From assembly GCA_024401825.1 (NCBI GenBank), contig JAKSKF010000017.1, forward strand, positions 1-33,710: DNA of 33,710 bases. The letters run 5' to 3'. This DNA comes from Bacteroidales bacterium (GTDB lineage Bacteria; Bacteroidota; Bacteroidia; Bacteroidales; UBA932). The notes below the pieces were generated by a model. That model was not told where the DNA came from. It made no database searches and was given only the letters and a program-made list of their open reading frames with translations. A program made the position numbers and the translations under genes. Position 1 is the stretch's first letter. Every line of letters begins with the position of its first letter. This document shows, piece after piece, positions 14,982 to 22,599 of this stretch.

Positions 14982-16326
14982 CTTTCCTTTGTTCTGCCAG
15001 AGACCTGTAATGGTCTGCCAGGTCGTTCTCCCCAAGCGCCTTCAGCACTTCGGAATAGTGTTCGAGTATGACTTTGCTGTCCTTCCCGCCGTATATCATC
15101 GCGCGCTTGAACTGCAACTTGGCCTGAGAATACTTCCCCTGGAGGAACAGTATCCAGCCGTAGGTGTCGAGGTAAGTCGCATTGTCGGGAGCCGCATCGA
15201 CCGTAATCTTGGACATCGAGGCCGCCTTTTTCAGCTTTTTTCCCTTAAGGCTGAGAAAATAGGCGTAATTGTTCAGCACATATACATATTCCGGGTCTAT
15301 TCTCAGCGCCTTTTCATAGCACTTGAAAGCGGCGTCATAGTCGTCCGTCCCGGCATAGGCGTCTCCCATCATCCCCAGGACGTTCAACTTCAGTTCAGGA
15401 CGGGCATTCTTCAGTTTCAGGATTTTCCCGCAGATTCCGAACATCCTCGGGTAATCCTTTTCCACATAGGCAAGTTCGGCCTGCAGTATGAGAGCGTCCT
15501 GATTGTCCGGGCAAAGAAGCGCCAGCTTGTCAAAATAACGGATGCCCTCCTGCTTCCTGTCAGTCCCGTAGTACCAGGAACCGGCAAAACGCAGGGCCGC
15601 AGTGTCCGACGGAGACAAATTGACAACGTCGGTCACCATCGAATCCAACTGGGCTCCCCATACGGAAAAGAACCTTCCGTCCACGTATTTGAACATATTG
15701 TTCAGATAATCCACCTTGAACCTGGTGGAAACGGCTTCGGACGAAGTCATCTTCCTGATGGAGGCCATATATGCCGGGAGATTGCCTTCAGTCCTGTAAA
15801 GTTCGGACATCCCCATCACGGCCGGGATGTAATCCGGGTCCATCTGCAGGGCCTGCCGGTACAGTTCCCTGGCGGAAGAGTCTCTGCCGGCGTAGAAATC
15901 AAGGTCTCCCAGGCGGGTCAGGGTAACCGAATTCCTGTAGATGCCGGGAGCCTCCTTCAGAAGCCTGACATAGAGTTCGGCGCCCTTCCGGGTCTGGCCG
16001 GTCTCCGAATAGAAATCAGCAAGCGCGCTCAGGTACCAGTGGTTGGACGAATCGAGGGCCACCGCCTTCTCAAATTCCGCGCAGGCCCCTTCCCTGTCGT
16101 TGAGGGCATACCTGCACATACCTGAGTAATAATAGAGAGCATCATTGTCGGGGGTATATTTCTTCAAGTCTTCCAAAGCCTTGAGAGAAGCCTCAGGAGA
16201 CTTGTCGTACAGGGAGGAGACAATGTCTGTCAAAGCGTTGTCCACAGCGGCCTTGAGACGCCCGTCATTCTGAGCGGCGGCGCCCAGGGACAAGAAAAGA
16301 AATATGCAGATTGTGAACTTTCGCAT
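14971..16326 (-). CDS. Secreted TPR-repeat protein
   Basis: 451 residues with a signal peptide (MRKFTICIFLFLSLGAAAQ) and about nine or ten tetratricopeptide repeats, clearest at DNDALYYYSGMCRYALNDRE near 50, SNHWYLSALADFYSETGQTR, DYDAAFKCYEKALRIDPEYV and the last YSQAKLQFKRAMIYGG unit. TPRs form a superhelical protein-binding scaffold, so this is probably a periplasmic or outer-membrane-associated adaptor. In other Bacteroidales a TPR gene often precedes an M23/EnvC gene, as here; the DUF4292-type gene that often stands between them is absent. The start is the ATG at 16326 that gives the signal peptide. Confidence 0.85.
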   Translation of the reverse strand: MRKFTICIFLFLSLGAAAQNDGRLKAAVDNALTDIVSSLYDKSPEASLKALEDLKKYTPDNDALYYYSGMCRYALNDREGACAEFEKAVALDSSNHWYLSALADFYSETGQTRKGAELYVRLLKEAPGIYRNSVTLTRLGDLDFYAGRDSSARELYRQALQMDPDYIPAVMGMSELYRTEGNLPAYMASIRKMTSSEAVSTRFKVDYLNNMFKYVDGRFFSVWGAQLDSMVTDVVNLSPSDTAALRFAGSWYYGTDRKQEGIRYFDKLALLCPDNQDALILQAELAYVEKDYPRMFGICGKILKLKNARPELKLNVLGMMGDAYAGTDDYDAAFKCYEKALRIDPEYVYVLNNYAYFLSLKGKKLKKAASMSKITVDAAPDNATYLDTYGWILFLQGKYSQAKLQFKRAMIYGGKDSKVILEHYSEVLKALGENDLADHYRSLAEQRKDEN

Positions 16327-16332
16327 TGTCGA

Positions 16333-16363
16333 TTGCAAAATTAGCACAATTTGGCTATTTTCG
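16333..16363 (+). promoter_or_regulatory. Candidate promoter of the ECF sigma/anti-sigma operon
   Basis: TTG at 16333-16335, a 20-base spacer, then TATTTTCG at 16356-16363 (seven of eight positions of TAnnTTTG), with the ATG 21 bases later. It overlaps the divergent TPR promoter. Whether the ECF factor drives its own promoter cannot be read. Confidence 0.4.
16336..16343 (-). promoter_or_regulatory. -7 box of the TPR/EnvC operon (TAATTTTG)
   Basis: Full match to TAnnTTTG on the minus strand, nine bases before the ATG at 16326. It shares the 58-base divergent intergenic region with the sigma-factor promoter. Confidence 0.55.
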
Positions 16364-16384
16364 TAAATCAAACTCTGATTTGGG

Positions 16385-16948
16385 ATGCAACTTTTTGGCC
16401 AGAAGAAGCATCTTATAAATCGGGACAATCTTGAGCAGATTCTGAATGACTGCAAAAAAGGTGACCGACACGCGCAGAAGGCCGTTTATGACTTCCTGGC
16501 GCCGAAGATGACGGCGCTGTGCCTCCGCTATATGGGAGACAGGGATTCGGCGGAAGACGTTCTGCAGGACGGGTTCGTCACACTTTATTCCAAACTGGGC
16601 AGTTATTTGGGAGAAGGTTCGTTCGAAGGCTGGGCCCGCAAGATCTTTGTCAACACTGCGCTGATGAGCCTCAGGAAGAATGACGCGCTGAAGCAGTCCG
16701 AAGACGTGGATGCCGCCCGGGACATCGCAAGCCCCGAGCCCACCGTCCTGGACAGGCTTTCGTACGCCGAACTCACCCGGCTTGTGGCAAGTCTCCCGCC
16801 CGGATTCAGAACCGTTTTCAATATGTATGTGGTGGAAGGCTACTCCCACAGGGAAATCGCCGGGGAACTGGGCATTTCCGAGGTTACGTCCCGCTCGCAG
16901 CTGATGCGGGCAAAAGCAATGTTGCAGGAAAAGATTAAGAATTTATAA
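16385..16948 (+). CDS. ECF-type RNA polymerase sigma factor
   Basis: 187 residues with sigma region 2 (HAQKAVYDFLAPKMTALCLR, then DRDSAEDVLQDGFVTLYSKL, which is the -10 recognition helix, then EGSFEGWARKIFVNTALMSL) and region 4 (LPPGFRTVFNMYVVEGYSH, then REIAGELGISEVTSRSQLMRAK as helix-turn-helix). Regions 1 and 3 are absent, as in group 4 sigma factors. It is followed one base later by a membrane protein with an anti-sigma-like N-terminus, so its activity is probably held by that partner and released on an envelope signal. The regulon cannot be told. Confidence 0.93.
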   Translation: MQLFGQKKHLINRDNLEQILNDCKKGDRHAQKAVYDFLAPKMTALCLRYMGDRDSAEDVLQDGFVTLYSKLGSYLGEGSFEGWARKIFVNTALMSLRKNDALKQSEDVDAARDIASPEPTVLDRLSYAELTRLVASLPPGFRTVFNMYVVEGYSHREIAGELGISEVTSRSQLMRAKAMLQEKIKNL

Positions 16949-16949
16949 G

Positions 16950-18215
16950 ATGCAAGAGAACAATATCGACAATATGGACTCCAAGCTGAGGTCTATGCTC
17001 CGTGACGCCGAGATGAAACCGTCCGGCAGGGTATGGAAGGGCATAGAGGCAAGGCTGGGCGCTCCCTCCGGACAGGGGCGCAGGGGCGCGTGGATATGGG
17101 GAATTTCCCTTGCGGGCGCAGCCGCGGCGCTGGCGGCGGTCCTTGTCGTTTCAAATACAGGCAATTCTAACCGATTGTATATTTCAGAGGACGCCGTAGC
17201 TCTCACGCGCGAGCCTGAGGCTACGGCCCTGCCTCTGTCCTCCCTGGTCCCCAACGAACTTCCCTCCGTTGAGGAAGTTTCCGGCAGAGTCTCCGCTCCG
17301 GCGTCCGAAGTTCCGGCCCGGATTTCCGAAGTCTCCGCCCCTCTCGGCGACGGACAGGAACAAGTTTCCGTAACGGATGACGGCTACGGGGCCAGTACTT
17401 CCGCAGACTCCGAAGGCGCCCGGGAGATTTCTTCCACCGGCGTCGCCGGCACGGACACCGGTCGTTCCGGGGAAAGCTCCGCAATGCGCCGGAACCGGCA
17501 CGGGAGAGACAGGCTGGACTCCACCGACGGGCTGGACCCTGAAGAGGCGGTCTCCACAAGAAAAGGGCCCCTCAGATTGACGGCAAAAGGCTCTGTCGGG
17601 CAGAACATAGGCACGGGCTATGTCCCGAGCAGACCTATGAGAGCGCCTTCGACATACAACCCCACGCAGACTGCCACCGGAATTTTCGAGACGGGTTCGT
17701 CCACCTACGGAGCCCCCGTCACTTTCGGAATCGGCCTCAACATTCCCATAAGCGGAAGAATCAGCATAGGAACAGGAATAGACTACTCCCTGCTGACACG
17801 CAGTTTCAGCGGCATCTACTCCGAAATGGAAAATATGAGCATAGAAGGCAACGTGATGCACAAGATGCACTATGTGGGAATTCCGCTCGACGTGAACTTC
17901 TCCGTTTACCGCAACAGATACATAAATGTCTATGCCTTTGTCGGAGGTGAAATTGAATATTGCTTCTCGAACACATACACCATCAGGGGAGGCGCTTCCG
18001 ACATCGTTTACAGGGAGCCCGTCAAGGGTTTCCAGTTCTCCACGGAAGCGGGCGCCGGCGTGGAAGCCCGGCTCAACAACTATATGGGCCTGTTCCTTGC
18101 CCCCGCAGTCCATTATTACTTTATGGGTAACCAGCCCAAGAGCATCCGCACCGAAAAGCAGTTTATGGTGGGTGTTTCGGCGGGCTTGAGATTCGACCTT
18201 AAAGAAAAACGCTGA
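16950..18215 (+). CDS. Putative dual-membrane-spanning anti-sigma factor (inner-membrane anchor plus outer-membrane beta-barrel)
   Basis: 421 residues in an unusual order. Residues 1-45 are a short cytoplasmic region with the P-x-x-x-VWKGIEARL motif seen in anti-sigma N-termini of the group. Residues about 47-68 are one membrane helix (WIWGISLAG then Ala/Val-rich). Residues about 75-205 are a low-complexity Ser/Pro/Glu/Ala linker, likely disordered and crossing the periplasm. Residues about 210-421 are alternating beta strands of a PorT-like/outer-membrane barrel (FGIGLNIPIS, YVGIPLDVNFSV, GVSAGLRFDL). There is no cleavable signal peptide. This is the layout of the dual membrane-spanning anti-sigma factors (Dma) reported in Bacteroides thetaiotaomicron, which link outer-membrane state to an ECF sigma factor. 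Assignment is by architecture, not alignment. Confidence 0.72.
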   Translation: MQENNIDNMDSKLRSMLRDAEMKPSGRVWKGIEARLGAPSGQGRRGAWIWGISLAGAAAALAAVLVVSNTGNSNRLYISEDAVALTREPEATALPLSSLVPNELPSVEEVSGRVSAPASEVPARISEVSAPLGDGQEQVSVTDDGYGASTSADSEGAREISSTGVAGTDTGRSGESSAMRRNRHGRDRLDSTDGLDPEEAVSTRKGPLRLTAKGSVGQNIGTGYVPSRPMRAPSTYNPTQTATGIFETGSSTYGAPVTFGIGLNIPISGRISIGTGIDYSLLTRSFSGIYSEMENMSIEGNVMHKMHYVGIPLDVNFSVYRNRYINVYAFVGGEIEYCFSNTYTIRGGASDIVYREPVKGFQFSTEAGAGVEARLNNYMGLFLAPAVHYYFMGNQPKSIRTEKQFMVGVSAGLRFDLKEKR

Positions 18216-18236
18216 AAAAAGCGATAAATAAAAAAT

Positions 18237-18271
18237 AATTCCGTTTTGGTATGTTCCAAGACGGAATTTTT
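18237..18271 (+). terminator. Rho-independent terminator after the sigma/anti-sigma operon
   Basis: A 13-base stem (AATTCCGTTTTGG pairing with CCAAGACGGAATT, one G-U) with loop TATGTT, followed by a run of T. It lies 22 bases after the stop codon. Confidence 0.85.
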
Positions 18272-18315
18272 GCATTTATTTGCTCCCGATTTCCAGACTT
18301 CAACTTACTTGGATT

Positions 18316-19566
18316 ATGAAAACTTCATTTCTAATTGCAATGGCAATGGTCTTTGCCACCGTTTCCTGCCAGACGCTGGACCGGCACACATACACGGGGA
18401 AACGCAGGTCAGAGAATTATGCGGGGTCCACGGGCATACCGGAGAAAAAGGGCGGAACCCCCGGGGAAGCAGGCCCGCAGTCGGACACCGCCCTGTTTTT
18501 CTGCGCGGTCAATTTCATCGGGGATTATGACTGGCGGCGTGACAGCAGCTACGGAAACGCAGAAGCGGAACTCATCCTTTACAGGAACTTTCTGCCGCAA
18601 GTCAGGATACGGGCGGGGGAAGAGTGCTGCATAGGAGCCGAACCGGGAACCCATCACCTGATAGGAGGGCAACTTTATACGGAATACACCAGTTCCACCC
18701 ACACCGTAATCAAGCGCAACGGGGCGGAGATTTTACGCTATCCCGGGCGGGAGGTCCTGAAAGGAATCGTACTGAAGGAAGGGGACCTGTGGACTCTGGG
18801 ACAGGACAAGAAAGGGGAAGGTTTCACCCTGCGCCGCAACGGTGAAAGCGTCTTCAAGAAAAACGAGGGGAAGATTTTCGGAGACCTCGACGGCAGCGCG
18901 CACCCGGGGCTGTATGAGGATGACGGGAAACTGTGTTTCTGCTACTGTTCGGAAAGCGACGCCTATCCAAGCCTGTTTGCGGTCAGGGACGGGGCTGAGA
19001 ATTATATGCAGGCGCCGGAGGCGGTGGTTCACGATATGTTCCTGTACCGTTCCGACACCTATGTCCTGTGCTCGGACAAAAGCGGTCTGAACCACGCTCT
19101 GTTCAGCGGAAGCGCCAGCACCCCCATAAGGATTGACGGGTATTCCGTGCATCAGGCCTGCCTGTTGGAATGCAACGGGACAATCATTGCCCAGATAAAT
19201 GCAAGAAAGGCGGGAGAGGACTGTTCGTTTGTATGGAGGAACCCCGCACTGATAAGTCTCGGGAACTGCAAGATGAGCTATATCTATTCCGCCGACGGAA
19301 TGCTGGCTTACGTGACGGTGTCGGACGGACAGATACGTTGTATGAAACAGGGGGAGAACCCTCCGTACGAAATCGCGGAATCATTTCTGTTCAACAGGGC
19401 CTGCGCGGCGTTCCCGGACAGGGGATTCTTCCTTGCCCTGACTCCGAAGAAGGCCGGGGGAAAACCTCTGATAGTCCGCAACGGCGCCCAGACGGAGGTT
19501 GACGTGAACGGATACATATCGGCTGTGGAACTGTGCCTGGAGAAAAAGGAGGAGGAAGAGTTATGA
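18316..19566 (+). CDS. Lipoprotein, possible beta-propeller, unknown function
   Basis: 416 residues from the ATG at 18316, which gives a lipoprotein signal (MKTSFLIAMAMVFATVSC, Cys18). After a Gly/Glu/Lys-rich linker (to about residue 65) the protein is almost all beta strands. A recurring short motif of hydrophobic-Arg-Asn/Asp-Gly (IKRNGAEIL, LRRNGESVF, AVRDGAENY, IVRNGAQTEV) recurs through the protein, as in WD40- or Kelch-like propeller blades. No catalytic residues are recognised. Its TGA overlaps the ATG of the comM-like gene (ATGA), so the two are translationally coupled, although no functional link is obvious. A weak -7-like TTTATTTG lies at 18275-18282. Confidence 0.7.
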   Translation: MKTSFLIAMAMVFATVSCQTLDRHTYTGKRRSENYAGSTGIPEKKGGTPGEAGPQSDTALFFCAVNFIGDYDWRRDSSYGNAEAELILYRNFLPQVRIRAGEECCIGAEPGTHHLIGGQLYTEYTSSTHTVIKRNGAEILRYPGREVLKGIVLKEGDLWTLGQDKKGEGFTLRRNGESVFKKNEGKIFGDLDGSAHPGLYEDDGKLCFCYCSESDAYPSLFAVRDGAENYMQAPEAVVHDMFLYRSDTYVLCSDKSGLNHALFSGSASTPIRIDGYSVHQACLLECNGTIIAQINARKAGEDCSFVWRNPALISLGNCKMSYIYSADGMLAYVTVSDGQIRCMKQGENPPYEIAESFLFNRACAAFPDRGFFLALTPKKAGGKPLIVRNGAQTEVDVNGYISAVELCLEKKEEEEL

Positions 19567-21089
19567 TAATCAGAATCACGTCTGCCAAATGCATAGGGAT
19601 AGATGCCGTCAAGGTGCTGGTGGAGGTAAACATCTCGCCGGGGATAGGAGTGCACCTTGTGGGGCTGCCTGACGTTGCTGTCAAGGAAAGCCTTCTCCGG
19701 ACATTCACGGCCCTGGAGTCGATGGGGTTCAGCATACCGGGCAAGAAGATAGTGATTAACCTTGCCCCCGCCGACCTTCACAAGTACGGGAGCGGATATG
19801 ACCTGCCCATCGCGGTCGGCATACTGGCCGCCGTCGGGAAAATCGATGCCGACCGCGCGTCCGGATTCCTGATTATGGGGGAACTGGGCTTGAACGGGGA
19901 AGTGCGCGCAATCCCGGGCGGGCTTCTTTTCGGGGAGCTGGCCCAGAAAGAACGGTGCCGCGGGGCTGTGCTGCCGGCGGATTGCGCGCGGGAAGCGGCC
20001 GGATTCTGCGACATTCCCATCTATGGTGTACGGTCCCTTTCGGACGTGCTGAGGATTCTGTCGGGCGACGAGGATTTCTCCGACTTGAAAATCGGCGGGA
20101 GCAGGGACACTCCTCCTCCCCGGTCCGGTGAGATTGACTTTGCCGACATCATAGGTCAGGAAGCCGCCAAAAGAGGAATCGAGATTGCCGCGGCAGGAGC
20201 CCACAACGTAATTATGATTGGCAGTCCCGGAGCGGGGAAATCGTCTATCGCCAAAGCCCTGGCGGGGATTCTGCCGCCAATGACGCCGGAAGAGGGCCGC
20301 CTTACGGAAAAAATCTGGTCCGTGAGCGGAAAGACGGGGAGCAGGGCCTCGGGTTCAAGGCCGTTCCGCAGCCCTCATCACAGCGCATCCATCGCCGCCA
20401 TCGTGGGAGGCGGCGGAGGAGACAACATACTTCCCGGAGAAGTCAGCCTGAGTCATAACGGAGTGCTCTTTCTTGATGAATTCGGACAGATACCCAAAAG
20501 CGTAATAGAATCTCTCAGAGGTCCGTTGGAAGACAGGAAGGTCACCATATCCAGACTGCGCTCCTCCGTGGAATTCCCCTCTTCGTTCATGCTTGTCGGG
20601 GCCTCCAATCCCTGCCCCTGCGGTTATTGGGGAGAGGGCGACAGATGCAGATGCACCCCGTCCCAGAGACTGGCATACCTGTCCAGATTGTCCGGCCCCA
20701 TAATGGACAGAATAGACATACACCTGTGGCTTCATCCTGTGGAATCATCCAGGATTTTCACGACGGCGAGGGCCGAGAGCAGCGAAACGGTACGGAAAAG
20801 GGTGTGCGCCGCCAGGCAACTTCAGACAGCCAGGTTCAAGGGCTCGGGCATACATACCAACTCCGAAATGGACAACCGAATGATAGAAAAGTTCTGCCGT
20901 CTGGACGAGGGTTGCAGGAAGGTGATGTCCCAACTTATGGAAAGAGAGGGACTCAGCATGAGGTCATATTTCAGGATAATCAAAGTGGGACGCACCATAG
21001 CGGACCTTGCCGGGAGCCCGGACATAGAAAGCGGACATCTGCTGGAAGCGGCCTCTTTCAGGTTTCTGGACAGGGCGGAACTCTTCTGA
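19563..21089 (+). CDS. YifB/ComM family Mg-chelatase-like AAA+ ATPase
   Basis: 508 residues. The N-terminal ChlI-like domain (about 1-125) has GVHLVGLPDVAVKES and INLAPADLHKYGSGYDLPIA. The AAA+ domain (about 185-395) has Walker A GSPGAGKSS, sensor-like PFRSPHHSAS and Walker B NGVLFLDEF. A four-Cys patch (NPCPCGYWGEGDRCRC) near 345 is conserved in the family. The C-terminal Mg-chelatase domain (about 400-508) includes SMRSYFRIIKVGRTIADLAG. ComM in Vibrio is a hexameric helicase that extends branch migration during natural transformation; many non-competent bacteria also carry it. Start ATG 19563 overlaps the previous stop; an upstream start within the lipoprotein gene is rejected. Confidence 0.93.
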   Translation: MIIRITSAKCIGIDAVKVLVEVNISPGIGVHLVGLPDVAVKESLLRTFTALESMGFSIPGKKIVINLAPADLHKYGSGYDLPIAVGILAAVGKIDADRASGFLIMGELGLNGEVRAIPGGLLFGELAQKERCRGAVLPADCAREAAGFCDIPIYGVRSLSDVLRILSGDEDFSDLKIGGSRDTPPPRSGEIDFADIIGQEAAKRGIEIAAAGAHNVIMIGSPGAGKSSIAKALAGILPPMTPEEGRLTEKIWSVSGKTGSRASGSRPFRSPHHSASIAAIVGGGGGDNILPGEVSLSHNGVLFLDEFGQIPKSVIESLRGPLEDRKVTISRLRSSVEFPSSFMLVGASNPCPCGYWGEGDRCRCTPSQRLAYLSRLSGPIMDRIDIHLWLHPVESSRIFTTARAESSETVRKRVCAARQLQTARFKGSGIHTNSEMDNRMIEKFCRLDEGCRKVMSQLMEREGLSMRSYFRIIKVGRTIADLAGSPDIESGHLLEAASFRFLDRAELF

Positions 21090-21098
21090 GGCCTCGTG

Positions 21099-22118
21099 TC
21101 AGAGGGCTTCGATGCGGGTTACGGAGCGGACCCGGTCGCGGGTGGCAATCATATTGTCATAGTCGGACTTGTCCTTCCACTCTTCCCTGCGGTTCTCCCA
21201 TTCCCTGACCCTGACTGTGGCATAACTCTCCGTCAGTTTTCCCGGCAGGGTGCACCACAGGAACTCCAACCGGGGTTCGAGCATCTTCTTGATGCCGTTG
21301 ACGTCCCTGACAAAGCAGAGCGAGACGGCAAGGGCCAGGCGGGTGTTCTCCCTGTCCATATTGGAAACCGCATTGCCCATCGAGTATATCACGGGGATGC
21401 CGTTGACGTGGCTCGTGTCCTGAACAACGTGGGGATGGCTTCCCACAATCACGTCGGCCCCCTTCTCCACGAAGTGTTCCGCCCATTTCTGTTGGTCGGC
21501 GGAGTGCTTCAGGTGATATTCGAAGCCCCAGTGGGGAAGGACTATGACAAAATCAGCGCCCTTCTCCGCGGCCTTCTTCATCATCGAATCCGCAATCTCC
21601 ACGGTCATATAGTTCACCCTCTCGTCAAAGAGGCCGTTGGTTCCGTATGTGAGGTTGACCAGGGCGAGCCTGAAGCCTTTCACGTCAAGAATCAGAGGCT
21701 CGTGGCCCGTGCCCGTATGACTTGTCCCGGCTGTTTCCCCCAATCTGTCATAATAGCCGACCGTACGGTCAATCCCGGCGGCATTCCTGTCGACTATGTG
21801 ATTGTTGGCCGTCAGAAAGACATCCGTACCCAGGGAAGCCATATAATCGGCGATATGGTCAGGGGCGCTGAAACGGGGATAGCCGGAATAGGGCCTGCCT
21901 CCAAGGGAGAACTCCATATTCGCCACGCACAGGTCCGCCGCGCCCATATTACCGCTGATGTCACGGAAGAAAGAGTTGCAGTCATACTTGAATTGGGGAG
22001 AGTGCATCATTACGTCCCCTATGAGATAAAGTCTTACGCTATCCATCCGGTATTCCTGGTCCCGAGTCCCGTTGAAAGCGAAAATCAGGGCAAGTACCGA
22101 CAGTGCCAGCTTCTTCAT
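21099..22118 (-). CDS. CapA/PgsA family protein (PGA_cap metallophosphatase-like)
   Basis: 339 residues with a short signal peptide (MKKLALSVLALIFAFNG). It matches the bacterial capsule-synthesis CapA family: YLIGDVMMHSPQ near 35, CVANMEFSLGG near 70, LTANNHIVDRN near 104, VLPHWGFEY near 200 and IVGSHPHVVQD near 235, which together form the metal-binding calcineurin-like core. PgsA/CapA takes part in poly-gamma-glutamate export in Bacillus; in Bacteroidota the substrate is unknown and many members act on envelope glycans or phosphates. The ATG at 22118 is chosen because it gives the signal peptide and lies four bases after nrdG. Confidence 0.85.
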   Translation of the reverse strand: MKKLALSVLALIFAFNGTRDQEYRMDSVRLYLIGDVMMHSPQFKYDCNSFFRDISGNMGAADLCVANMEFSLGGRPYSGYPRFSAPDHIADYMASLGTDVFLTANNHIVDRNAAGIDRTVGYYDRLGETAGTSHTGTGHEPLILDVKGFRLALVNLTYGTNGLFDERVNYMTVEIADSMMKKAAEKGADFVIVLPHWGFEYHLKHSADQQKWAEHFVEKGADVIVGSHPHVVQDTSHVNGIPVIYSMGNAVSNMDRENTRLALAVSLCFVRDVNGIKKMLEPRLEFLWCTLPGKLTESYATVRVREWENRREEWKDKSDYDNMIATRDRVRSVTRIEAL

Positions 22119-22122
22119 ACGC

Positions 22123-22599
22123 TCAGAACACCCGCTTCCTGAACCGGGCCGTCCAGTCCTCGAGTTCGTCTCCCCTGGAACCGTGACGGACCCTGTAGAA
22201 CCTCTGGTTGGTCGTTTCCTTGTCCAGAGGGCCGAATTCGTCGATGAAAGGGCCCACCTTGATGAAGTCAAGTTCAGGAATAACGTCCCCGGCCTGTTCC
22301 AGGGAGCGTCCGGAATACCAGGATGTCTTGAGCCCGGGGTAATTGCTGCGCACCCAGACGGCAAGGTCCCTGATGTACGACGGGTCTGCGTCCCCTCCCA
22401 TAAAGGAGACGCAACTTATTCCCTTGTTCGAATCTATGAGACTTTTCAGGGAAACGGCGTCCAGAATCTCTCCCACGTCACGGACCAGATAGGATGAATG
22501 GCATCCCGGGCACCTGACGGGGCATCCGCTGATGTTTATGGCCAGCGTGACCTCCTCCGGGACCTCCCTGAAAACTACTTTGGTGTCAACGTATTTCAC
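22123..22599 (-). CDS. nrdG: Anaerobic ribonucleoside-triphosphate reductase activating enzyme (radical SAM)
   Basis: 158 residues with the radical-SAM cluster motif GCPVRCPGC (Cys26, Cys30, Cys33), the GGD motif (SFMGGDADPS near 68) and the NrdG-type end. NrdG reduces SAM to form the glycyl radical on NrdD under anaerobic conditions. The start is a GTG at 22599 that overlaps the nrdD stop (GTGA), so the subunits are co-translated. No ATG start fits. Confidence 0.93.
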   Translation of the reverse strand: MKYVDTKVVFREVPEEVTLAINISGCPVRCPGCHSSYLVRDVGEILDAVSLKSLIDSNKGISCVSFMGGDADPSYIRDLAVWVRSNYPGLKTSWYSGRSLEQAGDVIPELDFIKVGPFIDEFGPLDKETTNQRFYRVRHGSRGDELEDWTARFRKRVF

